From Clostridia bacterium (GTDB lineage Bacteria; Bacillota; Clostridia; Oscillospirales; Acutalibacteraceae): DNA of 22,125 bases. A model generated the notes under the pieces. The model ran no database searches and was not told the DNA's origin. It saw only the letters and a program-made list of their open reading frames with translations. The stretch is from positions 1 through 22,125 of the forward strand of contig JAILDS010000072.1 in NCBI GenBank assembly GCA_024689165.1, written 5' to 3'. The position numbers were made by a program, and so were the translations under genes. The number at the start of each line of letters is the position of its first letter. Position 1 is the first letter of the stretch. This document shows positions 1 through 6,362 of this stretch, in pieces.

Positions 1-114
1 TGGTGACCTCTCTGTGCATGGGGATTTGTTATGTATTAAGCCGAAGAAGGCGCTTGCCGGGAGCATGCTCCTGCGGGGTTAGGGTCAAAACGGATAAAGG
101 AAACAGTCTTATAT

Positions 115-144
115 ATTATTAACCTTATTATATTGATCCGTCAA
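115..144 (-). promoter_or_regulatory. Possible leftward promoter, weak
   Basis: On the minus strand a TTGACG box (139-144) is followed after 17 bases by an AT-rich TAATAAT stretch (115-121). The -35 is good and the -10 is poor (three of six consensus bases). It would drive a gene lying to the left of the window. No transcript or gene is visible to support it, so this is a sequence match only. Confidence 0.25.
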
Positions 145-211
145 AGGCAGGACTTTGCCCAAATATGACGCCGCCGCAGCTTTCGGTACGACGGCGACTG
201 TAAAGCTGATT

Positions 212-247
212 GCCCCGTTGTTTCGCCGCGGACAGCGGCGACGGGGC
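212..247 (-). terminator. Hairpin just downstream of the isomerase gene, possible terminator
   Basis: A 7 bp outer stem (212-218 with 241-247) encloses a 6 bp inner stem (224-229 with 235-240) with a five-base loop and a bulge on one side. It starts 19 bases past the stop of the minus-strand isomerase gene. There is no U-tract on the minus strand (a short TTTT follows on the plus strand), so it could be an mRNA 3'-end stabiliser rather than a classical terminator. A second 7 bp inverted repeat (177-183 with 202-208) lies next to it. Confidence 0.35.
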
Positions 248-265
248 TTTTCGGCCGGACGGTGC

Positions 266-1744
266 TCAGGCGAAGGGGTTCTCGCTGTCGTAAAGGACTC
301 CGGCGGGTTTGTTGTAGGAGATATCCTTTACGCCGAGCAGACGGAAGATCTCGAACATCGTCTCGCCGCAGTGGGCGAAAGCGACCGCGCCGTGGTGCGG
401 GAAGTGCTTTTCGATAAGCACGTGGCGGTAGAACCTGCCCATCTCGGGGATCGCGAACACGCCGATGCCGCCGAAGGAGCCTGTCGCGACGGGCAGGACC
501 TCGCCCTGAGCGATGTAGGAGCGCAGGACTCCCTCGCTGTCGCACTGGAGACGGTAGAAAGTGACGTCCGAGGCGGCGATGTCGCCCTCAAGCGTTCCGC
601 GGCTGATGTCGGGCTCGCTGCCGGCGGGCTCGAGAACGCGGTGCTGGATGAGCTGGTATTTTATGGCTCTGTCCGAGCACATCTTGCAGGACGGAGTGTT
701 CCCGCAGTGGAACGCCATGAAGGTGTCGGTGAGCTTGTAGGGATATTTCCCGGCGATATCGGACCTGTAAAGGCTCTCCGGGACGGTGTTGTTGATGTCG
801 AGCAGCGTTACCGCGTCGGTGCTGACGCACGCGCCGATATACTCGGACAGAGCGCCGTAAACGTCGACCTCGCAGGCGACAGGGATACCTCTCGACGCGA
901 GGCGCGAGTTGACGTAGCAGGGCTCGAAGCCGAATTCGGCAGGGAAGGCCGGCCAGCACTTGTCCGCGAACGCGACGTATTTCCTCGCGCCCTTATGCTG
1001 TTCTGCCCAGTCGAGGAGAGTGAGCTCGAACTGAGCCATCCTCTCGGAAAGGTCCGGATAGTACTTGCCCTCGCCCATTTCCTTCGCCATATCCTCGCAG
1101 ACCTCGGGGATGCGCGGGTCGCCCTTGTGCGCCCTGTACGAGACCAGCAGGTCGAGCTCCGAGTTCTCCTCTATCTCGACGCCAAGCTCATACAGGCCCT
1201 TGATCGGGGCGTTGCAGGCGAAGAAATCCTGCGGGCGCGGGCCGAAGGTGATTATCTTGAGGTTCTTAACGCCGATAACGGCCCTCGCGACCGGAACGAA
1301 ACGGCGTATGCACTCCGCGAGAGTCGCCGCGTCGCCTATGGGGTACTGCGGGATGTAGCCGTTGATCTTCCGCATGGCGAGGTTGTAGGAGCAGTTGAGC
1401 ATGCCGCAGTACGCGTCGCCCCTGCCGTCTATGAGATCGCCGTCGCCCTCCGCCGCGGCGAGGAACATGCACGGTCCGTCAAATCTCTGCGCGATGAGAG
1501 TTTCGGGGGTCTCGGGGCCGAAGTTGCCCAGAAAGACCACCAGGGCGTTGACGCCGTGCTCCTGAACGTCCGCGACGGCTTTGAGACAATCCGCTTCGGA
1601 TTCCACGGTCACCGGGCTGACGTACATATCTCCGTCATAGGCAGCGGCGATCGCGGCCCTGCGCATTTCGGAAAGCGTGATGGGGAAGCAGTCGCGGGAG
1701 ACCGCGATAAGGCCTATTTTTACATCGGGAATGTTAGTGAACAT
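266..1744 (-). CDS. L-fucose/L-arabinose isomerase family protein
   Basis: A 492-residue cytoplasmic protein resembling the L-fucose isomerase-like family (metal-dependent aldose-ketose isomerases related to FucI and AraA). Family members interconvert an aldose such as L-fucose or L-arabinose with its ketose using Mn2+. Candidate metal ligands are Glu292 (in CEVDVYG), Asp316 (in LLDINN) and His458 (in AFAHCGE); the Glu-Asp gap of 24 residues equals that of E. coli FucI. The protein is shorter than E. coli FucI (591) and near AraA in size. I chose ATG at 1744 because GGAGG lies five bases upstream; a longer frame to 1810 overlaps the promoter -35. No sugar kinase, aldolase or transporter is adjacent, so the substrate cannot be inferred. 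Family confidence is good; the specific reaction is uncertain. Confidence 0.8.
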   Translation of the reverse strand: MFTNIPDVKIGLIAVSRDCFPITLSEMRRAAIAAAYDGDMYVSPVTVESEADCLKAVADVQEHGVNALVVFLGNFGPETPETLIAQRFDGPCMFLAAAEGDGDLIDGRGDAYCGMLNCSYNLAMRKINGYIPQYPIGDAATLAECIRRFVPVARAVIGVKNLKIITFGPRPQDFFACNAPIKGLYELGVEIEENSELDLLVSYRAHKGDPRIPEVCEDMAKEMGEGKYYPDLSERMAQFELTLLDWAEQHKGARKYVAFADKCWPAFPAEFGFEPCYVNSRLASRGIPVACEVDVYGALSEYIGACVSTDAVTLLDINNTVPESLYRSDIAGKYPYKLTDTFMAFHCGNTPSCKMCSDRAIKYQLIQHRVLEPAGSEPDISRGTLEGDIAASDVTFYRLQCDSEGVLRSYIAQGEVLPVATGSFGGIGVFAIPEMGRFYRHVLIEKHFPHHGAVAFAHCGETMFEIFRLLGVKDISYNKPAGVLYDSENPFA

Positions 1745-1781
1745 ATCGACCTCCGTTTTTCTTTCGTTTTCAAACAAACAG

Positions 1782-1810
1782 ATAATACCATCCCGCCGCC
1801 AAACAGTCAA
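1782..1810 (-). promoter_or_regulatory. Sigma-A-type promoter of the isomerase gene
   Basis: Minus-strand TTGACT (1805-1810) is separated by exactly 17 bases from TATTAT (1782-1787), about 38 bases upstream of the ATG at 1744. It matches the housekeeping consensus at five of six positions in both boxes. No operator palindrome was evident between promoter and start. Confidence 0.75.
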
Positions 1811-1854
1811 GCTATAATAACCGACTCATGCCGCGCGCTCCGCTTTGATTATTG

Positions 1855-1883
1855 TTGAATTCTGTTCGCCTCCGTTGTATAAT
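1855..1883 (+). promoter_or_regulatory. Sigma-A-type promoter of the metallophosphoesterase gene
   Basis: TTGAAT (1855-1860), a 17-base spacer, and a perfect TATAAT (1878-1883), with the predicted transcription start near 1890 and GGAGG at 1904-1908. It is divergent from the isomerase promoter; the two -35 boxes are 44 bases apart. Confidence 0.75.
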
Positions 1884-1915
1884 CGGACCGTAAAACGACC
1901 GAAGGAGGCGTGTTT

Positions 1916-2791
1916 ATGAAGTTTTTTACGACGCTGGCGCTGATAATAACGCTTCTTTTCCAGAATTTCGCGCTCATACCGACCCGCCACGGGGACGACG
2001 TCCGTCTCAAGGCCGTGCTGATCTCCGACATCCACGCTGACGCCGACCCCTTCCGCGACCGCAGCGACGTGCTGCGCAGCGCCTTTGCCTCCATCGGGAG
2101 GACCCAGCGCGACGCCGATACCATCGTCATGAGCGGGGACCTGACCAACAGCGGCGATTTCCGGGAGTACGTCCACCTGTTTGAATACTTAGGCCTTTAC
2201 TGCCGCATCCGCGACCGCGTACCGGAGATCGGCAACCACGACAGCTGGCACCACAGCGACGATCCGGATTACGCGACGGCAGAGAGATACTTCAAGGCGT
2301 TCTGCCGCTGGAACGGCGTGAAGACGGATACCGTATATTACAGAAAACAGGTCTGCGGGGTGCCCTTCATCGTTCTCGGCGTCGAGGCCTGCGATTTCGG
2401 CGACCCTTATGTTTCCGACGGGCAGCTCGACTGGTTCGGCCGCGAGCTTTCCTCGGCGTGCTCTGAGTCGGACGCGGTGTTCGTCATCTGCCACAAGCCC
2501 GTGGCAAAAATGGGCGCCTGCGCAGAACGTCTTGAGAGCATACTGACCGAAAACGCGGAAAACGGCGGCGCGACGATCTTTTACGTCAGCGGTCACGACC
2601 ACTCCATAGGCGAAAACACGTTCGCCAGCCCGCTCGACAGGCTCGTTTACCTGAACCTGCCGTCCCTGCTGGATAACGCCGGTATGCCCGGCTTCGTCTT
2701 CGAGCTCAAAGACGGCTGCGCTGACCTCACGGGATACAGCTTTGAGAGCGGGGAGCCGCTCGAGGGCTTTGCTTACCATATAGATATCTGA
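1916..2791 (+). CDS. Membrane-targeted calcineurin-like metallophosphoesterase
   Basis: A 291-residue protein of the calcineurin-like phosphoesterase superfamily, which hydrolyses phosphomono- or diesters with a two-metal centre. The signature blocks appear in order: Asp38-x-His40, Gly74-Asp75, Gly106-Asn-His-Asp109, His193 (CHKP) and Gly226-His227-Asp-His229, so the active site looks complete. Residues 1-20 form a hydrophobic segment after MK, indicating a signal peptide or N-terminal anchor, so the enzyme probably acts at or outside the membrane. I chose ATG 1916 (GGAGG seven bases upstream); the GTG at 1910 sits too close to it. It is a single-gene unit with its own promoter and a strong downstream hairpin. 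The substrate is unknown; lipid phosphate, nucleotide or cell-wall phosphate are all possible. Confidence 0.85.
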   Translation: MKFFTTLALIITLLFQNFALIPTRHGDDVRLKAVLISDIHADADPFRDRSDVLRSAFASIGRTQRDADTIVMSGDLTNSGDFREYVHLFEYLGLYCRIRDRVPEIGNHDSWHHSDDPDYATAERYFKAFCRWNGVKTDTVYYRKQVCGVPFIVLGVEACDFGDPYVSDGQLDWFGRELSSACSESDAVFVICHKPVAKMGACAERLESILTENAENGGATIFYVSGHDHSIGENTFASPLDRLVYLNLPSLLDNAGMPGFVFELKDGCADLTGYSFESGEPLEGFAYHIDI

Positions 2792-2820
2792 CCCGATCCC
2801 GGTCGGGCAAAACGAAGCGG

Positions 2821-2911
2821 CACGACCTTCGCAGGGATATCCCGGGCCTGCTTTTCCGAACAGACGGCAGGGGTCCCGGATCCATGCAGGGTCGTGTTTT
2901 TCCGTTTTTTT
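2821..2911 (+). terminator. Long-stem intrinsic terminator after the phosphoesterase
   Basis: A 7 bp outer stem (2821-2827 with 2890-2896) encloses an internal loop and a second long GC-rich stem (roughly 2839-2851 with 2867-2882), and is followed directly by T5 (2897-2901) and then T7 (2905-2911). A small hairpin (2792-2807) directly follows the stop codon. The stem is larger than a typical terminator, so a structured 3' UTR or small RNA is an alternative. Confidence 0.7.
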
Positions 2912-2940
2912 GAATATGCCGTCCGTTATCGTTGATTTAC

Positions 2941-3003
2941 ACGAAAAAAAGACGAAAAAATTATAAAAAAGTACTTGCAATCGCTGTTTTGCCGTGGTAT
3001 TAT
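2941..3003 (+). promoter_or_regulatory. S10 operon promoter with UP-like element
   Basis: TTGCAA (2975-2980), 17 bases, TATTAT (2998-3003). Directly upstream, 2941-2970 consists almost only of A-tracts with some T, which fits an UP element bound by the RNA polymerase alpha C-terminal domain. The predicted start is about 3010, giving an untranslated leader of about 235 bases before rpsJ. No other good promoter was seen in the operon, so this one probably drives most of the 31 genes. Confidence 0.75.
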
Positions 3004-3009
3004 CATTCG

Positions 3010-3244
3010 GCGCGTTTGCGGGGTCAGTATGCCCCGAAGGCGGCGCAGCATGCGATGATGCGGCAGATGGCTATGCTCAGACATAGGGAACTGACGCGGA
3101 GTATGCCCGATTTTAAACCGGGCGACAGCGGGAATTTTTTTCGTGTGCCGGAGTGATCCGGATTTTTCATTCTCCGGCATGAAACGCACGACATAGTGTT
3201 AGACCCGCTCCTCGAGGCCCGCGAAAAAGCCTAAGGAGGAAAAA
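3010..3244 (+). promoter_or_regulatory. Structured 5' leader of the S10 operon
   Basis: The 453-base gap between the phosphoesterase and rpsJ holds the terminator, the promoter and this leader, with no conserved protein. Visible structures: GGGG/CCCC hairpin near 3020-3035; CTATG/CATAG hairpin near 3071-3086; GCCCG/CGGGC hairpin (3105-3109 with 3119-3123) followed 11 bases later by T7 (3135-3141); a 5 bp hairpin with a GUGA loop (3148-3161) plus T5 (3163-3167); an alternative 8-9 bp pairing 3145-3153 with 3172-3180; and a hairpin whose 3' arm covers the rpsJ Shine-Dalgarno (3208-3238). A regulatory role, such as autogenous control by a ribosomal protein, is inference. It does not match a leader RNA I recognise. 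Confidence 0.55.
3148..3167 (+). terminator. Candidate attenuator in the S10 leader
   Basis: CCGGA (3148-3152) and TCCGG (3157-3161) enclose a GTGA tetraloop, followed by A and T5. The 5' arm is also part of a longer mutually exclusive pairing with 3172-3180, so read-through and termination conformers can be drawn. The stem is short for an intrinsic terminator, hence moderate confidence. Confidence 0.4.
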
Positions 3245-3559
3245 ATGGCTGCAAAAGAAAAGATCCGTGTAAGACTCAAGGGTTACGATCACGCCGTGGT
3301 AGACAAGGCCGCCGAAAAGGTCGTCGATGCGGCGAAGCGCTCCGGCGCAGAGGTCTCCGGCCCCGTACCGCTTCCCACGAAGAAGGAGATCGTTACGATC
3401 CTTCGCGCCGTCCATAAATATAAGGATTCGCGCGAACAGTTCGAGCAGAGGACGCACATGAGGCTCATCGACATCATCCGTCCGACGACGAAAACGGTCG
3501 ACGTTCTCTCGAACCTTGAGCTCCCCGCGGGAGTGGACATTTCCATCAAAATGGACTGA
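3245..3559 (+). CDS. rpsJ: 30S ribosomal protein S10
   Basis: A 104-residue S10, the usual length, first gene of the operon. S10 sits in the 30S head and, in other bacteria, also pairs with NusB as NusE in transcription antitermination. The family is clear from the N-terminal IRVRLKGYDH strand, the SGPVPLPT loop and the C-terminal DVLSNLELPAGVDISIK strand. ATG is preceded by AAGGAGG six bases upstream, but that site can pair with CTCCT at 3208-3212, which may modulate its translation. A 62-base gap with a strong hairpin separates it from rplC, one of the larger gaps in the operon. Confidence 0.98.
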   Translation: MAAKEKIRVRLKGYDHAVVDKAAEKVVDAAKRSGAEVSGPVPLPTKKEIVTILRAVHKYKDSREQFEQRTHMRLIDIIRPTTKTVDVLSNLELPAGVDISIKMD

Positions 3560-3577
3560 CTGTTCACAGCAGGTCAT

Positions 3578-3597
3578 GTCGGTCCCCCGGGGCCGAC
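3578..3597 (+). other. Intercistronic hairpin between rpsJ and rplC
   Basis: GTCGG (3578-3582) pairs with CCGAC (3593-3597), continued by U-G and C-G pairs to about 8 bp with a four-base loop. No T-run follows, so it is not a typical terminator. It may be an mRNA processing or stability element separating rpsJ from the rest. Confidence 0.5.
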
Positions 3598-3621
3598 CAA
3601 TAATCTGACAGGAGGAAAGAA

Positions 3622-4257
3622 ATGAAAAAAGGACTTATCGGAACGAAGATGGGCATGACCCAGATCTTCGACGAAAAGGGCAACGTCATCCCCGTCACCG
3701 TGGTACGCACCGGTCCGTGCTCGGTAGTGCAGATCAAGACCGCCGAGAAGGACGGCTACGAGGCCGTACAGCTCGGTTACGGCGACGTCAAGGTGACGAG
3801 AGTCAACAAGCCCCTCGCGGGCCACTTCAAGAAGGCGGACGTAGCTCCCAAGAAGGTGCTCAAGGAATTCCGCTTCGACGATTGCTCCGAGTATTCCGTC
3901 GGCGACATCCTCAAGGCCGACAAATTCGCCCCCGGCGACATCGTTGACGTAGCCGGCACCAGCAAGGGCAAGGGCTGGGCAGGTACCGTAAAGCGCTGGA
4001 ACTTCGGCAGGCTCAAAGAGACACACGGTTCGGGCCCCGTCGCCAGACATCCCGGTTCCATGGGCGCCTGCTCCGACCCGTCAAGGGTCTTCAAGGGCAA
4101 AAAGCTGTCGGGTCATCTCGGTCACGAGAAGGTCGTCGTGCAGAACCTTGACGTCGTCAAGGTCGACGCAGAAAACGACCTCATCGCCATCAAGGGCGCT
4201 GTTCCCGGCCCCAGGGGCGGCATAGTGTTCATCACCAACGCCGTCAAGAAAGCGTAA
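3622..4257 (+). CDS. rplC: 50S ribosomal protein L3
   Basis: A 211-residue L3. L3 binds near the 3' end of 23S rRNA, starts 50S assembly, and reaches with a long loop toward the peptidyl transferase centre. The family is shown by the start GLIGTKMGMTQIFDE and by the central loop around residues 120-170 (KGKGWAGTVKRWNF, then GPVARHPGSMG and SRVFKGKKLSGHLG). The last residues (GPRGGIVFI) complete the beta-barrel. ATG follows an AGGAGG with good spacing. rplD begins 13 bases after its stop. Confidence 0.98.
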   Translation: MKKGLIGTKMGMTQIFDEKGNVIPVTVVRTGPCSVVQIKTAEKDGYEAVQLGYGDVKVTRVNKPLAGHFKKADVAPKKVLKEFRFDDCSEYSVGDILKADKFAPGDIVDVAGTSKGKGWAGTVKRWNFGRLKETHGSGPVARHPGSMGACSDPSRVFKGKKLSGHLGHEKVVVQNLDVVKVDAENDLIAIKGAVPGPRGGIVFITNAVKKA

Positions 4258-4270
4258 GGAGGGGAGATAA

Positions 4271-4894
4271 ATGCCTAAGATCTCGGTTCTGAATATGGCG
4301 GGCGAGAACGTCGGCGAGCTTGAGCTCAGCGAAGCTGTTTTCGCGATAGAGCCCAACGAGGCCGCCGTACACGCGTCCGTAGTTAATTATCTCGCCAATC
4401 AGCGTCAGGGCACTCAGTCCACGCTCACCAGAAGCGGCGTTTCCGGCGGCGGCAAGAAGCCCTACCGTCAAAAGGGCACCGGCAGAGCCCGTCAGGGTTC
4501 CACGAGAGCTCCGCAGTTCTATCACGGCGGCATCGCCCTCGGCCCCAAGCCCCGTTCCTACCGCTACGCCATCAACAGGAAAGTCAGCAGACTCGCTTTC
4601 AAGTCCGTTCTCAGCGCAAAGGTCCGCGACGAAGAGCTCATAGTCATCGACGAGCTCAAGACGGATTCCTACTCCACCAAGGCCGTCGTCGCAATGCTCG
4701 GCGCGGTCAAGGCGGCGAAGAAGACGCTCATCGTGCTTGAATCTGCCGACGAGAAGTTCTACCGCTCCGCGAGGAACATCGAAGGCGTTAAGGTCGCTCA
4801 CGCCGGCGCCGTCTGCGCCTACGACCTTATCAACTGCGATTCGCTCATCCTCGCCAAAGGCGCCGTAGCGAAGTTTGAGGAGGTATACGCATGA
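4271..4894 (+). CDS. rplD: 50S ribosomal protein L4
   Basis: A 207-residue L4, which lines the constricted part of the nascent peptide tunnel together with L22. In gamma-proteobacteria it represses its own S10 operon; that mechanism is not known to operate in Firmicutes. The conserved extended loop is present at about residues 45-100 (TRSGVSGGGKKPYRQKGTGRARQG), followed by the globular domain ending in DSLILAKGAVAKFEEVYA. The start has GGAGG upstream. The stop overlaps the rplW start by four bases (ATGA), so the two are translationally coupled. Confidence 0.98.
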   Translation: MPKISVLNMAGENVGELELSEAVFAIEPNEAAVHASVVNYLANQRQGTQSTLTRSGVSGGGKKPYRQKGTGRARQGSTRAPQFYHGGIALGPKPRSYRYAINRKVSRLAFKSVLSAKVRDEELIVIDELKTDSYSTKAVVAMLGAVKAAKKTLIVLESADEKFYRSARNIEGVKVAHAGAVCAYDLINCDSLILAKGAVAKFEEVYA

Positions 4895-5184
4895 AATCAC
4901 CCGAAAGCGTAGTGCTTGCCCCGGTCGTCACCGAGGAGAGCATGAAGAAGGCCGGCGATAAGGTCTACGTCTTCAAGGTAGAGCGCACCGCCAACAAGCC
5001 CGAGATAGCCAACGCCGTCGAGCAGCTTTTCGGCGTAGAGGTCGCCTCTGTGAATACGATCAATATGCACGGCAAGTTCCGCCGCTACGGCAGGTTCGAG
5101 GGCTACACTTCCGACTGGAAAAAGGCGATCGTCACTCTCAAGGCCGACAGCGACCCCATCGAGTTCTTCGACGGACTTCTCTGA
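4891..5184 (+). CDS. rplW: 50S ribosomal protein L23
   Basis: A 97-residue L23, located at the tunnel exit where it forms the docking site for trigger factor and signal recognition particle. Recognised by the opening VLAPVVTEESMKK, the YVFKVERTANKPEIANAVEQLFGVEV core and the basic GKFRRYGRFEGYTSDWKKAIVTL loop. It starts inside the last codons of rplD; the Shine-Dalgarno (GAGGAGG) is within the rplD coding end. Confidence 0.97.
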   Translation: MKSPESVVLAPVVTEESMKKAGDKVYVFKVERTANKPEIANAVEQLFGVEVASVNTINMHGKFRRYGRFEGYTSDWKKAIVTLKADSDPIEFFDGLL

Positions 5185-5220
5185 TGTGCCCGCTATAAGC
5201 AGAAAGGTAAGTGAAAAGCA

Positions 5221-6054
5221 ATGGCTATAAAAGTCTATAAGCCGACCTCTGCCGGGCGCAGGAACATGTCGGTCACCGATTACTCGGGTCTTTCCAAGGT
5301 AAAGCCCGAGAGAAGCCTGCTCGAGCCCGTGAAGAACACCGCCGGCAGGAACAGCTACGGCAGGATCACCGTCCGCCACAGGGGCGGCGGCAACCGCAGG
5401 AAATTCCGTATCATCGACTTCAAGCGCGCTAAGGTCGGCGTCAACGCCACGGTCCTCACGCTCGAGTACGATCCCAACCGCTCCGCTCATATAGCCCTCG
5501 TTAAATACGACGACGGTGAGAAGAGATACATCATCGCTCCCGACGGGCTCAAGGTCGGCGACGTCATCGAGAACGGCGACAGCGCGGACATCAAGGTCGG
5601 CAACGCCCTTCCGCTCGTCAACATCCCGGTCGGTACCTTCGTGCACAACGTTGAGCTTTATCCGGGCAGAGGCGCGCAGCTTGCCAGAAGCGCAGGCGTC
5701 AGCGCACAGCTCATGGCCAAGGACGAGAAGTTCGCTCTTCTCAGGCTCCCGTCCGGCGAGCTCCGCAACGTCCCGGTCGACTGCCGCGCCACCGTCGGCG
5801 TCGTCAGCAACCTTGACCACGTCAACGTCAAGATAGGCAAGGCCGGCCGTACCCGTCACATGGGCATCCGCCCGCAGAGCCGCGGCTCGGTCATGAACCC
5901 GAACGACCATCCCCACGGCGGCGGCGAGGGCAAATCTCCCATCGGCCGTCCCGGTCCCGTGACCCCCTGGGGCAAGCCCACGCTCGGTTACAAGACCCGC
6001 GCCAAGCACAAAGCGTCGGATAAGCTCATCGTCAGACGCGCCAAAGCGAAATAA
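5221..6054 (+). CDS. rplB: 50S ribosomal protein L2
   Basis: A 277-residue L2, one of the most conserved 50S proteins, needed for subunit joining and peptidyl transferase activity. Seen: the N-terminal YKPTSAGRRNMSV, the SH3-like and OB-like body, and the C-terminal signature NPNDHPHGGGEGKSPIGRP containing the functionally important His. The upstream Shine-Dalgarno is weaker than its neighbours (AAAGGT, 36-base gap after rplW). The length is standard. Confidence 0.98.
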   Translation: MAIKVYKPTSAGRRNMSVTDYSGLSKVKPERSLLEPVKNTAGRNSYGRITVRHRGGGNRRKFRIIDFKRAKVGVNATVLTLEYDPNRSAHIALVKYDDGEKRYIIAPDGLKVGDVIENGDSADIKVGNALPLVNIPVGTFVHNVELYPGRGAQLARSAGVSAQLMAKDEKFALLRLPSGELRNVPVDCRATVGVVSNLDHVNVKIGKAGRTRHMGIRPQSRGSVMNPNDHPHGGGEGKSPIGRPGPVTPWGKPTLGYKTRAKHKASDKLIVRRAKAK

Positions 6055-6065
6055 GGAGGCAGAAT

Positions 6066-6341
6066 ATGGGCAGAAGTGTAAGAAAAGGACCTTTTGTGCA
6101 GCCCAAGCTGCTTAAGAGAGTTCGCGAGCTCAACGAGAGCGGCGAGAAGGTCGTCCTCAAGACCTGGAGCAGAAGCTCGACGATATATCCGGACTTCATC
6201 GGTCACACCTTCGCCGTGCACGACGGGCGCAAGCACGTTCCCGTATACGTCACGGAGGATATGATAGGTCATAAACTGGGCGAATTCGCCCCCACGAGGA
6301 CCTTCCGCGGCCACGCCGGTTCCAAGACCGGCGGCAAATGA
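6066..6341 (+). CDS. rpsS: 30S ribosomal protein S19
   Basis: A 91-residue S19, a 30S head protein that works beside S13 near the A-site tRNA. The sequence opens with GRSVRKGPFVQPKLLKRV and holds the family core TWSRSSTIYPDFIGHTFAVHDGRKHVPVYVTEDMIGHKLGEFAPTR... (key residues W38-S42, H50, G51-H53 region, H69-K70). GGAGG precedes ATG. It lies 11 bases after rplB. Confidence 0.97.
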   Translation: MGRSVRKGPFVQPKLLKRVRELNESGEKVVLKTWSRSSTIYPDFIGHTFAVHDGRKHVPVYVTEDMIGHKLGEFAPTRTFRGHAGSKTGGK

Positions 6342-6362
6342 TCGGAAAGGAGCGCATAACCA

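Noticed and set aside
60..71. Perfect 12-base palindrome as an operator
   Set aside because: No adjacent gene or promoter is positioned for it; it lies in a GC-rich inverted-repeat context where chance is plausible.
155..1858. A 567-codon open frame on the plus strand opposite the isomerase gene
   Set aside because: It is the antisense of a clear conserved enzyme; GC-rich codon use leaves the opposite strand open. It has no family similarity that I can see and no good ribosome binding site.
2932..3156. A 74-codon ORF beginning before the S10 promoter
   Set aside because: Its first part overlaps the promoter elements, so it cannot be translated as a whole from that transcript. Only the part from 3055 is kept, as a low-confidence leader ORF.
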